Assembly (NCBI GenBank): GCA_964502145.1
Contig: CAZCVI010000006.1
Coordinates: 130,809 to 194,808 of the forward strand
Direction of reading: 5' to 3'
Length of the DNA stretch: 64,000 bases
DNA from: CAZCVI01 sp964502145
GTDB taxonomy: Bacteria > Acidobacteriota > Aminicenantia > UBA2199
The notes under the pieces are model-generated. The model saw only the letters and a program-made list of their open reading frames with translations, did not search any database and was not told the DNA's origin. The position numbers and the translations under genes were made by a program. Positions 37,859 to 51,600 of this stretch are shown one piece after another; within the stretch, counting starts at the first letter, position 1; each line of letters begins with the position of its first letter.

Positions 37859-39610
37859 CATGCTAATCAATAAATTTGTAGAACAAGTATCACAAACCCC
37901 CCAGGCCATTGCCATAAAAACGCCGCAGCAAGAGTTCACCTATGAAGCGCTCAACCGCTATGCCACTCTTATCACCCATGCCATTCTAAATACCTCTTCC
38001 ACTCTCCCTCCCAACGGCACTGTTGGGCTCCTTTTTAATCATGGTGCCCCCATGATTGCCGCATTATTAGGCGTGCTTAAAGCTGGTATGGTTTATGTTC
38101 CTCTCGCTCCCGATTATCCCCTTCAGCGACTCACTTATATGGTCACCGATGCCCAGATATCATGTTTGCTCACCGATGCCGCCAATGAAACCATTGCTAT
38201 CACGCTAGCCCAAGAAAATAATATCCCTTACCTTAATATAGACGCAATCAAAACTGAAACCCTTCCTGTTGAAATAACCGAAATACCCACTAATCCTCTC
38301 GCCTATATTATTTATACTTCTGGTTCCACCGGACATCCCAAGGGCGTGTTGCAAACCCAGGAGAATGTTTATTATTATGTTCGCAATTGGATTCGTATCT
38401 TTTCAATTATCCCATCAGATCGCCTGACATTAATCTCCTCTTTCTCCCATGATGGAGCACAGCAAGATATTTATGCTGCCCTGCTCACCGGTGCCACCCT
38501 GTATCCCTTCAGTCTCAAACGGGATCAAAATGCCGGTTCCATCGAGTTGTCTCAATTCCTCATCCATGAACAGATCACCCTCTGGCACTCCGTTCCTTCC
38601 TTGTACCATTATTTTGCCAACACTCTGACTGGCAATGAACACTTCCCATTGCTCCGTTTTATTATCCTCGGCGGTGAACCTGTATTGACCCATCATGTTT
38701 TTTTGTTTCAGAAGTATTTCCCCCATTCCTCCCTCGCCAATGTTTACGGCCAAACCGAATCCTCGGTCAGCTCCATCTGGTTGGCACGTCCCGACACTCC
38801 CGTGGATAAAATTACTATTGGCACCCCATTGGATCGAACCACCATCTTTCTGATCAATACCCTCGGTAAAGAAGCCGAACCTCTGGAAACGGGTGAGATT
38901 GTCGTGGCTTCTCCCCATGTTTCGCCCGGGTATTGGCACGATGAGAACGCTTCTGAAAAGGTATTCACCCACGACCCAAAATTCGGGACTCTTTATTGGA
39001 CCGGAGACCTCGGCTGTTTGTTATTAAATGGTCAGATTGAGTTTCTCGGACGACGCGATTCACAGATAAAAATCCGTGGCTATCGTATTGAACTACGGGA
39101 AATCGAATCCCTGTTGTTACAACATAAAGCCATCCAAGAAGCTGCGGTCACCGCCCGAAAAGATGCCGCTGGAGACTGGTTCATCGTTGCATATCTGATC
39201 ACAAAACCAACCGTCCAGATCACTGTCCACCAGTGGCGGGAATATGTTGGTAACAGCTTACCTGATTATATGATCCCTTCCTATTTTGTTCCCATGGAAC
39301 GGTTTCCTCTGACCACCAGCAATAAAATTGACCGTAAAGCTCTGCCGGACCCTGAGATCGGCAATCTCCCAGATTATATTCCACCCACTACAGACACTCA
39401 ACTTGCCTTGACCCGCATCTGGGCCGAAGTACTGACACTTCCCGCTGATAAAATTGGCATCCATACCAATTTCTTTGAACTGGGCGGCCACTCTTTAAAA
39501 GCTGTTGCTCTAACCTTAAAAATTCACAAGCAGTTTAATGCTAAAGTTCCCTTGGAAGAGGTCTTTAAACGTGTCACCATCCAAGAACAGGCCCTCTATA
39601 TTGAGACAGC
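36441..39610 (+). other. NRPS module 9, split: C9 on protein 1, A9-PCP9 on protein 2
   Basis: C9 (HHIISDGW, residue 10181 of protein 1) ends the first protein. A9 (TSGSTG at residue 153) and PCP9 (S545) begin the second. The A4 core motif is unusual (SFSHDGAQQDIY instead of FDxS). The code by eye is D-G-Q-H-I-G-V-V-S-K, unassigned. The two subunits must form a non-covalent C/A interface. Confidence 0.85.
37848..37855 (+). promoter_or_regulatory. Ribosome-binding site of the second NRPS gene
   Basis: AGAGGAGAG just upstream of ATG 37860, overlapping the last codons of the first NRPS. It indicates a genuine restart rather than a frameshift artefact. Confidence 0.8.
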
Positions 39611-42600
39611 GAACAAAGAACTCTTTCTATCCGTTGCACCCGCTGAAAAAAGGAGTTTTTATCCTCTCTCTGCCGCGCAGAAACGCCTCTACTTTCTCCA
39701 GAACATGGAAGAAACCAGCACTGGCTACAACATGCCACGAGTTATGCAATTGGAAGGGGAGGTCCATATAGATCGACTGCAAGATACCTTTAACATGTTG
39801 ATAAAGCGGCATGACGTCTTTCGCACTTCCTTTTTTATGTATCAGGAAACACCTGTGCAACGTGTAGAGGACCACGTCGAATGGGCCATTGTATATCAAG
39901 ATATCGCCACTGAGTCTATAGATAAATCTATCAACGCCTTTATCCGTCCCTTTGACCTCTCTCATGCCCCCCTGTTACGGGTAGTCTTATTGCGCTTGGC
40001 CGAAGATGCCCATCTTTTTTTGGTGGACATGCATCATATTATCTCTGATGGCACATCTATGGGTTTGTTGATCAAGGAGTTCATGGTACTGTATGAAGCC
40101 CGGCCATTACCCGATCTGCAACTCCATTATCAGGATTATGCCGTGTGGGAAAATCAGCGCCAAGCAGAGATTACCCAACAGCAAGCTTACTGGTTAACCC
40201 AGTTTGCCGATGAGATTCCCGTGTTAGAATTACCCCTTGATTATCCCCGCCCCCTGTTGCAACAATTTGCTGGGAATAGCCTTCATTTTATCGTGGACAC
40301 GCCATCTACCAATGCTTTAAATACCCTGGCTTTGCAGCAGGGCAGTACATTGTATGTGGTTTTGTTGGCCCTTTACAATGTATTCCTTGCGAAAATCTGT
40401 AACCAGGATATTATTGCCATTGGCACTCCTACTGCTGGACGGCGACATGTGGATCTGGAAAAAGTCATCGGTATGTTTGTCAATACCCTCGTGCTCAAGA
40501 ACAATCCAGCAGACTCCAAGAGTCTTACCTTCTTTTTGGCAGAGGTTAAAAGCAATACTTTAAGCGCCTTTGCCAACCAGGACTACCAGTATGATGCCCT
40601 GGTGGAGACTGTTGTAAAAACAAGGGACACCAGTCGCAACCCGCTCTTTGATACCATGTTCACGCTGCAAAACCAGGAGATACCGGCCATAGAAAACCCT
40701 GCTTTAAAGTTAACTTATTACCCGTACCAGCGTCAGACCACCCAGTTTGATTTAACCCTGATCTGCGTTGAAGGGACCAACCAGCTTGGTTTCACTTTTG
40801 AATACAGCACTGCTTTATTTAAGGAAGAAACCATCCAGCGTTTCAGCCACTATTTCCAAAAGGCGATCTCCAGCTTGTTGGCCAACTCAGACGAGACCAT
40901 ATCAGGTATCGAAATCATTTCCTTGGCTGAGAAAGAGCAGGTATTATTTATTTTCAACCACACCGAGGCTGCTTATCCCAGCGAAAAAACCATCCACCAC
41001 TTATTCACCCAGCAGGCAGACCGAACTCCCAACCATATTGCCCTCATCGGTGAAACAAATAGGGAAAACCAATTAACCTACTCCCAATTAAATAAGAATT
41101 CAAATCAATTGGCAAATGTTTTAATAGGTCAAGGCATTTTACCCGGTTCTATTGTCGCCATCATGGTGGAACGTTCTATTGAAATGGTAATCGGAATACT
41201 ATCCATATTAAAATCCGGTGCCGCTTATCTACCCATTGACCCCCAATGCCCCGAAGATCGCAAACAATTCATGTTAACTGACAGCGCTGCCACACTCCTA
41301 CTCACCAAGCCATTCATCCAAGAATCCACTCCCATTACTCACGTAACTCCCATTATTCCCATTACTCCCATAACTCCCATAACTCCCACAAATCCAGCTT
41401 ACATCATTTATACTTCAGGCACTACCGGCAAGCCCAAGGGCGTCATAATCAGCCATCAATCAGTAGTGAACCGCATGCAATTTGTCAAGGATACCTATCA
41501 CCTCGACGCCCATGATGTGGTCTTGCAGAAAACCTCTTTTACCTTTGATGTCTCTGTCTGCGAGTTGTTTCGTTGGATTCTTCCCGGTGCAACATTGTGT
41601 TTACTGCCCACTGCGGGCGAAAATCAACCAGAGATCATTCTTGACACCATTGTAAAAAATAAAGTCACTACCATTGATTTTGTCCCTTCTGCTTTAAAAG
41701 TGTTTTTGGAACTCCTGACCACGGCTCAAGCCATCCACACCTGTTTTTCCTTGCGGTGGGTATTTATCGGGGCCGAAGTTGTCCGGCCCGAGTTGGTAGA
41801 CATGTTTTATACGCTGATGGACCCATTAGCGGTTCAATTGATCAATGCTTATGGTCCCACCGAGGCGACCGTGGATGTCACCGCTTATTTTTGTTCCCCC
41901 CATGCTTCAGTTGACAATGTTCCCATAGGAAAACCCATGGCCAATACACGGGTGTTCATCTTGAATCGGGCCCAAGTGATGCAACCCATTGGAATCCCTG
42001 GTGAATTATGTATTGCCGGGGATTGTTTGGCTCTGGGTTATTTGAATCATCCTGAACTCACTGCCAATTCCTTTGAGGGAATGTCCACTACCCTGGAAAA
42101 AGTATACCATACGGGTGATTCAGCCCGTTGGATGATGGATGGCAATATTCAATTCCTTGGGCGTATGGATCATCAGGTGAAAATACGCGGTTTCCGCATC
42201 GAAATAGGGGAGATTGAAAATCGATTACTCACACATCCACAAATCAAAGAGGCTGTGGTGTTAGCTCGTACCGACGACGCTGGTGATATTACCCTTGTGG
42301 CCTATTTCGTGACCCAACATTCTTTGACTGACACACAATTGCGCGCTTATTTGGGACACTATCTCCCAGATTATATGATCCCCGCTGTCTTTGTTCCTTT
42401 GGAAACGATTCCCCTGACCCCCAGTGGCAAAGTCGATCGCCGTGCTCTGCCCGTGCCGGAAACAAAAGCATCCGGTGTTTATATCGCCCCACGCGATGAT
42501 ATCGAAGAGCAGTTGGTTCTTATATGGTGCCATATATTAAACCGGGATCCCCTTCTTAACCCGATTGGTATTGATGATAATTTCTTCCATCTGGGTGGTC

Positions 42601-45600
42601 ACTCATTAAAAGCCACTGCCCTCACATTTAGGATTCACAAGGCACTCCACGTTAAAATACCATTGGCCGAAGTATTTAAAAACCCCACCATCCGAGGTTT
42701 TGCCCAATATATCAAGCATGCCGGAGGCGAACAATTTAACCCCATTGAACCGGTTGAAAAGAAAGAGTATTACCCTGTCTCCTCCCCGCAGAAACGATTG
42801 TATTTTCTACAACGATTCGACGAAACCAGTACAGCCTACAATCTCCCGCAAATGATAAAACTGGCTGGAACTAGTGAACCAGATAAAATTGCCGCTACCT
42901 TTACCAGTCTCATAGAACGGCATGAAAGTTTAAGAACCTCTTTTTTTATGCTACACAAGGAACCCATGCAGCGTGTTCACGATGTTGTTTCTTTTACCAT
43001 GCCTAAACATCGTGCCCCTGTTCAAGAGTTTGTCCGACCCTTTGATCTTGCGCTGGCCCCCTTGTTGCGGGTTGAATGGGTATACAGTACTGACCATGAA
43101 TCATTTTTAATGGTAGATATCCATCATATTATTGCTGATGGGACCTCTATGGGGCTATTGTTTAAAGAGTTTATGGATTTGTATGAAGCTCGGCATCTCG
43201 TTGCACTCCAACTCCATTACAAGGATTACGCAGAATGGGAACATGCCCGGCACAACCCTCTCGGCCAACAAGAAGCCTATTGGTTGGCAGAGTTTAAAGA
43301 TGAAATTCCCCTCTTGGATTTACCCTTGGATTATCCGCGTCCCAAGATCAAGAGTTTTGCTGGCAGTGTTCTTCAATTCAACTTGGACAGCACACACACC
43401 CATGCTTTAAACCAGTTGGCCTTGCAGCAGGGGCTCACCTTATTCATGGTTTTATTGGCTATATATAATATCTTTTTAGCCAAGATTTGCAATCAAGAAA
43501 TGATCTTGGTAGGAACCCCAACCGCAGGTCGTTCTCATGCTGATCTGGAACACATTATCGGCATGTTCATTAATACGCTTGTCCTGAAAAACAAACCCAC
43601 CCGTTCAAAAAGTCTTTTGTCTTTTTGTTCAGAGGTTAAAACCAATACATTAGTCGCCTTTGCCAATCAGGATTTTCAGTATGAAGAATTGGTGGAGAAA
43701 GTGATGCAGTACAGGGATGTCAGTCGCACCCCTCTCTTTGATACCATGTTTGTTCTGCAAAATGCCGATATTCCTACTATAGAAAATTCTGTTTTAAAAC
43801 TCGAACCTCTTTCCATTCAACAACACACCTCCAAATTTGATTTGACCCTGGTATGTATTGAGGTGGGGCAGCAGCTCTCGTGTATCTTTGAATATAGCAC
43901 CGCGATATTTAAACCAGAGACCATCCACAGGTTTTCCAACTATTTCCACCATGTCGTATCTTCCCTGTTGGCCAATCCAAAAGGTTTTATTGCAGACATT
44001 GAACTAATTTCCAGTGAAGAGAAGCACCGTATTTTATTTCAGTTCAATGCCGCTTCTCTTGGCTACCCCGAGCAAAAAACCATTCATCAATTATTCGCAG
44101 AACAATCCGAACGAACCCCGGATCACATTGCCATTATCGGGCCAAAAAATGGAGCTTGCCAATTAACCTACCATGAATTAAATCAAAAATCCAATCAATT
44201 GGCCCATCTATTAATAGAAAAGGGCATTTGTCCCGATACCATCGTTGCCATCATGGCAAATCGTTCCATTGAAATGATCATCGGTATCTTAGGCATTTTA
44301 ATATCTGGTGCTGCCTATCTTCCCATTGACCCTAACTACCCTGAAGATCGTAAACAATTCATGCTAACAGACAGCGCCGCCACTATTCTACTCACCACAC
44401 AATTCATCCAAGAAGCCATTCCCATAACTCCCATAACTCCCATTCCTCTCATAACTCCCACAAATCTTGCTTACATCATTTACACTTCCGGTTCCACTGG
44501 CAAACCCAAAGGCGTTATGGTAGAGCATTGCAGTATATTTAATACCATATATTATCGGATGCAAGAATATAAAATGCGACCCCATCATCGTGCCTTGCAA
44601 TTGTTTTCTTTTGTTTTTGATGGCTTTCTAACCTCTTTCTTTACTCCCGTGGTTTCCGGCGCATCTGTTGTCTTATTGAGTGAAGATGAAGTAAAAGATA
44701 TGGCATGTATTGCCGAAATCATTCTGACCAAGGATATCACACATTTTATTTGTGTACCTTCATTATACCGCTGGTTATTGGAAACCGCCACCGCAAATGA
44801 ATTATCCTGCTTAAAGGTAGTCACCCTCGCCGGTGAGCAGGTTCAACCCGATCTCGTGGAAAAAAGCAAGCAACTCTTTCCTTTACTGGAGCTTGTCAAC
44901 GAATACGGACCCACAGAAAGTAGCGTTCTCACCTCCATTCATCGGAACATCCAACCCGATACCGTAATTTCTATTGGTAAACCCATTGTCAACACCAAAA
45001 TATTTATAATGGATAAAGACAATCATTTCCTTCCCATCGGAATACCCGGTCAATTGATCATATCCGGTTCCGGTTTAGCCCGCGGTTATTTAAACAACCC
45101 CCAACTCACCCACCACAGTTTCTTTTCTCTATCCACATCGTCCACAAAATTCTATCAAACCGGTGATCTTGCCCGTTGGCTCCCAGACGGACGCATCCAA
45201 TTCCTTGGCAGGATGGATCAACAAGTAAAAATCCGTGGTTTTCGCATTGAGCCCGGTGAAATCGAAAATCTGCTCTTAAAACATAACCAAATCAGAGATG
45301 TGGTTGTTGTTGTTACCGGCGAAGAAATCAGCGATAAAAGTCTTGTCGCTTATTTTGTGGCAGACACAGAGTTTTCCGGTACTGAATTAAGCGACTATTT
45401 ATTATTAAGTCTGCCTGATTATATGATACCACTTTATTTTGTGCCCGTGGAAAAAATCCCCCGTACTCTCTCTGGAAAAATCGATCAACGGGCATTACCT
45501 GGACCAGAAGCCCACATCACTGACTGTTATATTGCCCCCCGCAATGAAATAGAAAAGAATTTGCTTGACATATGGTACGATATCTTAAGTAAGAACCCAA

Positions 45601-48600
45601 TGGAGAACCCTATCGGCATGAATGATAATTTTTTCTTATTGGGTGGGCACTCCTTAAAAGCAACCTATCTCGCTTCCAGAATCCACAAGGCATTTGCTGT
45701 AAAAATACCTTTGGCGGAGATATTTAATAAACCTACTATCAGTGGTATTGCCCAGTACATTGCCTCTGCTGCGGGGGAAAAGTACACCGGGATCAAACCC
45801 GTGGAGCAAAAGGAATATTATCCCCTCTCATCCGCGCAGAAACGGCTATTTTTCCTTCAACAAATGGATAAAAACGCCACCGTGTACAATATCTCTTCAG
45901 CCTGGAACCTGGAAGGGGTCATTGATAAACCCAATTTCGAAAAATGTTTAGCCCAATTGATTCATAGACATCAGAGTTTTCGCACCGGGTTTGAAATTAT
46001 CAATGATGAACCTGTGCAACGGATTTTTGACCCAGTGGTTTTTGAAATCCAATATTATCAATCTGCCCATGCTCCATTCATTCGTCCTTTTGATTTATCA
46101 CAAGCCCCATTGTTGCGTATCGGTTTGGAAAAAATAGCCGAAGAGAAACATATATTGTGGGTTGACATGCACCACATTATCTCCGATGGTGAATCCATGG
46201 GAATACTGGTCCAAGAATTTGCCTCCTTTTTTGCAGGCACCCAATTACCGCCATTAAGTCTTCAATACAAGGACTATGCCGCATGGCAGAGCGCTCAAAA
46301 AACGAGTCAAACTCTTTGGGAACAAGAAACCTTTTGGTTAGAGGAGTTTGCCGAAGAATTTCCCCTGTTGGATTTACCTACCGATTTTGTCAGACCTACT
46401 GTGCAGAGTTTTGCTGGCGATGATCTCCCTTTTGAGATAGACCTCAAGATCGTCGATTCCTTAAAGGCTATGGCATCCCAAGTCGAAGCCACACCGTATA
46501 TCGTGTTGTTGGCATGTTATACTATTTTCTTGGCAAAAATAAGCAACCAGGAAGACATTGTTGTGGGCACTCCTACTGCGGGCCGCAGGCATGCGGATCT
46601 GGAAAATATTATTGGCATGTTTGTTAATACACTGGCAATCAGGAACTATCCTGTAGCGGAGAAACGATTTATAGATTTTCTGCAAGAAGTCCGGGAACGG
46701 ACATTAAACGCTTTTGACAACCAGGATTACCAATACGAGGATCTCGTAGAAAAGGTGACGACCACACGGGACCTCAGCCGGAACCCACTGTTTGATACTA
46801 TGTTTGTGTTGCAGAATATGAACATCCAAAATATAGAAACCCCCGGTTTAAAATTCATTCCGTGGTCCCAGGAAAACAAAACAGCCAAATTTGATTTGAC
46901 ATTAACTGCCATCGAAGTAGGGGAGACCATGGCGTTTAATTTCCAGTACAGTACCCAATTATTTACCAGGGAAACCATCCAGCGCTTAATTACTTATTTT
47001 ATCAGCACTCTCTCGGCTATAGTAAACAATAGAGAAACCACATTATCCAATATACAAATAATTTCCAGTGAAGAAAAACAGCGTATATTATATGATTTCA
47101 ATAATACTGTTGTCAAATACCCTGCCAACAAAACCATTCACCAATTATTCACCGAACAATGCGAACGTACCCCCGCTCACATTGCCATCATCGGGTCAAA
47201 AAACATCGAGTGCCAATTAACCTACACTGAATTAAATAAAAAATCCGATCAATTGGCCCATATATTAATAGAAAAAGGTGTTTTACCCGACACCATCGTT
47301 GCCATCATGGTAGAACGTTCCATCGAAATGATCATCGGCATCTTGGGAATATTAAAATCCGGTGGCGCTTATCTTCCTATCGCTCCCGATTACCCCGAAG
47401 ATCGAAAACAATTTATGTTATCTGACAGTGCCGCCTCAATTCTACTCACCCAACAATTCATCCAAGAATCCACTCCCCTTACTCCCATAACTCCTGTTAC
47501 TCACGTAACTCCCATAACTCCTGTTACTCACATAACTCCCACAAATCTCGCCTACATTATTTATACTTCCGGTTCCACCGGACGCCCCAAGGGCGTGATG
47601 GTTACCCATCAAAATGTTGTTCGGCTTGTCAAAAACACCAACTATATAGAATTCGTTCCCGGTGATTGTTTATTGCAAACTGGTGCCTTGGAATTTGATG
47701 CCTCTACTTTCGAGATCTGGGGCGTATTATTAAATGGTTTAAAATTACTCATCGTGGACAAGGAAACCCTGCTCACTACTGAAAAGCTAAAAGTGTCCAT
47801 TCAGAAAAATGATGTTTGCACCATGTGGATGACCGCCCCCCTATTTAACCAGATATTGCAAGCAGATAGTAGTGTTTTTGTTGGATTAAAGAATTTGTTA
47901 GTCGGAGGCGATGTGCTTTCACCCTCTCATATCTCGCGGTTACGTAGCCAGTACTCCCATTTGAATGTGATCAATGGTTATGGTCCCACCGAGAACACCA
48001 CGTTCTCCACCACCTTTTTGATTCAACGGGAATATAACCTTAATATTCCAATAGGGAAACCCATTAGCAATTCCACCGTGTATATCTTGGATAAAACCAA
48101 TCATTTATCGCCCATTGGTCTGCCCGGTGAACTCGTGGTGGGTGGTGATGGTCTTGCCAGGGGTTATTTAAATAATCCGCAACTAACCCATGACAAATTT
48201 CTTTCCCTGTCCATACCATCCTATATAATCTACAAAACCGGTGATTTGGCCCGCTGGTTACCCGATGGTAATATTGAATTCCTCGGTAGAATCGATCAGC
48301 AAGTTAAAATAAGGGGCTTTCGTATTGAATTGGGTGAAATTGAAAACCAATTGGCAAAACATCCGCAAATAAAAAATTCAGTGGTCATCGCCCACACCGA
48401 TGAAAGCGGAGACAAAAACCTGGCCGCTTATTTTGTCGCCGATACTCCCCTCACCCATACCCAATTGCGCGCTTATTTATTAAAGAATTTACCCGCCCAT
48501 ATGATCCCCTCTTCTTTCACCCGCTTGGATCAAATCCCACTCACCCCCTCTGGCAAGGTTAACCCAAGAGCCTTGCCCAAACCTAAAATATTAAACCACA

Positions 48601-51600
48601 CCCACACCTATCACCCCCCCGATGATACTATTCAGCAAACCCTCGTGGACATCTGGGCGAACATCCTTAAAATAGCCCCGCATAAAATTGGCATAGAGGA
48701 TAATTTTTTTGAATTGGGCGGGCATTCATTAAGAGCCACCGTCATGATCTCCAAGGTTCACCAGAGTTTTAACGTTGAGATGCCCCTTGAACATTTCTTT
48801 AAGAATCCACGCATCAGCCATATGTCCGTTTATTTGCAGAATGCCCAGAAAAGTTCTTTTGCAGATATAAACCCCGTCGAATTAATGGAATATTACCCCC
48901 AATCTTCCGCGCAAAAACGACTCTTCTTTTTAGAACACTTTGAAAACATCGGCGCCACCTATAATATGCCCATGACTATTATTCTCCAAGAAAAAATAGA
49001 TAAAAAGAAATTGGAATCCACCATAAACGCGTTGATTGTCCGTCACGAAACACTCAGAACCTCCTTTTTCTTATTGGGCAACCAGGCCGTTCAGAAAGTG
49101 TATCCAACCCTAAATTTTAAACTCGAAGAAGTGCCCGCCGATGCTAAGCCCGTAGCAGAAATAGTAAATGAATTTATACGCCCCTTCGATTTTACCCACC
49201 CCCCCTTATTGCGCGTGGGCATTGCAGAACTCCCGGAGCAAAAAATGGTGCTCCTTTTTGATATGCACCATATTGTTAGCGATGGTACATCCATGGGCGT
49301 TTTGCTCAATGATTTTACCGCCTTATTTAAAGATCAGGAACTCCCCCCCCTTAAAGTTCAGTATAAAGATTTCTCCATATGGCAGAATAATTTGTTTCAC
49401 ACCCATAAAATTTTTACCCAAAAACAATATTGGCTTGATATCTATGCTGACATTGCAGGCATCCCCAAACTGGACATGCCCACCGATTATCCCCGCCCCG
49501 CTGTTTTTAACTTCCAGGGCGATAATTACTTTTTTACTCTTAGAGGAGAAGATATCGTCAGGCTCAAACAGTTTTCCCTTCGGCATAACGCCACTACTTT
49601 TATGGTCCTGTTGGCCGTTTATAACGCGCTCCTCTTTAAATATACAGGCCAGGAGGATATCATCATTGGTTGTGATATTGCCGGTCGCCCACATATTGAC
49701 TTACAACCTATTATCGGCATGTTTGTCAATGAACTCCCCCTGCGAAATCACCCTGAAGGACATAAATGTTTTAACGAATTTTTAAATGAAGTGAAAAAAA
49801 CCAGTATCAAAGCCTTTGAAAACCAGGATTATCAGTTTGAAGAGCTCGTCGATAGCCTGAACACCCAGCGAGACCCCTCGCGAAACCCCATCTTTGATGC
49901 CCACTTTACTTGTCGAAACGAGGAAGCCACCCCACCCGTTAATGAAAGTATGGCGATGGTGCCCTATAAATTTGAAAATCCAACCGCAAAGTTCGACCTC
50001 TCTATAGACGCTTTTGAAAGAGCGTATGGACTCGATTTTCGCTTTGAATATTACACCAAAATCTTTAATAAAAACACCATTCAATCCTTGTCCCGACATT
50101 TTTTAAAGATACTCAAAGAAGTTCTTGAGAAACCCCATCTGTCATTATACCAGATCGACATGATGGAAAAAGAGGAAAAGCAACATATCCTTTTTGATTT
50201 CAACAAAACCAATAAAGAAGTCGTGCGCGATAAATGTTATACCCAGTTGTTTGAACACCAAGTCGATAAAACCCCCCACCGTATTGCCATCAGGCATAAA
50301 AATGAATCGCTTTCCTATCAAGAATTGGATAACCAAGCCAATCGTTTGGCCAATTACCTGCGTTATGAAAAAAATATCCGCCCCAATCATCTGGTGGGAA
50401 TATGGATGAACCGCTCCATTTATTTCTTGATCTCCATTCTCGGTATCATGAAAGCCGGGGCCGCTTATATTCCCATCGAAACCACATTACCCGATGAACG
50501 TGTAAAGAAGATAATTAACAACGCTGAAATTGGCCTCGTCATTACAGAAGAAAAATTATCCCACCGTGCCAACCGCCTCCAGTGGGAATGTCCCACCTTC
50601 CATTCTTTCCTTATTATTGATGGCGATAATTCTTATGTTTTAGATAAGGATGAAGATATCCTTCTCAAGAGCGCCGCAGAACTCTGGAATTATGTTGGTG
50701 AAACTGCCAGTGATGATATCACCGGGGGTGGCTGGCTCACCAGTTATACCGGTGAACCTTTCACCAGCGAAGAAATGGCCGAATATACAGATAATACCTT
50801 GAAAAAATTAACCCCCCTGCTACACAAAGCGATGCGTGTCCTTGAGATTGGTTGCGCGTCAGGTTTAACCATGTATTCCCTTGCCCCCAAGGTCGGTTTT
50901 TATTATGGTACCGATTTGTCGCCCGCTATCATTGAGAAGAATAAACAGCGCCTTTTGGCCGGGCATTATGATAATATTACCCTTGCCGCGTTACCCGCCC
51001 ATCAAATCGATCAAATCACCCAAAAAGAGTTTGATCTTGTTATCATAAATAGTGTTATACATACCTTCCAAGGACATAACTACCTCCGTTATGTCCTCCA
51101 AAAGGTCGTCCCTTTAATGGCAGAAAAAGCCTACCTGTTTCTCGGCGATTTGATGGACCAAGACTTAAAGCAAGACCTCATCCAGGAAATGAAAAATTTC
51201 AAACAGGCCAATCCAGAGAAAAACTATAAGACCAAGGTCAATTGGTCCCAGGAACTATTTGTTTCCCGTTCTTTCCTTGAAGACATCATGGCCGATAACC
51301 CTGTCATCAAACATGTCCAATTCTCCAATAAAATCCATACCATCCCCAACGAGTTAACCAAATTCAGATATGATGCTCTTTTAACCGTTGATAAAAGTAG
51401 TTCCACTCCCTCCCAAGGGAATAAGAAGCATAAATATCAGGATGGCCGTAGTTTTTTAAAACAATTTGCGATCAACCGGACACCCATGCCCGCCACCCCC
51501 GATGATCTTGCTTATGTCATCTATACTTCTGGCAGTACTGGTCAGCCTAAGGGTGTTTTGATTCATCAATTGGGCATGATCAACCATTTATATGCAAAAA

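Noticed and set aside
37830..37870. The two NRPS genes as one gene broken by a frameshift
   Set aside because: The stop is followed by a well-placed AGAGGAGAG and ATG, and the downstream frame has a stop (TAA) at about 37833, so a simple one-base error would have to coincide with a good initiation site. Not fully excluded.
38430..38972. 180-aa ORF on the minus strand within A9
   Set aside because: Shadow of the NRPS reading frame; the sense strand encodes a complete A domain here.
49168..49785. 205-aa + strand ORF in another frame within C13
   Set aside because: Overlaps intact C-domain coding sequence; no start signal and low-complexity composition typical of a shadow frame.
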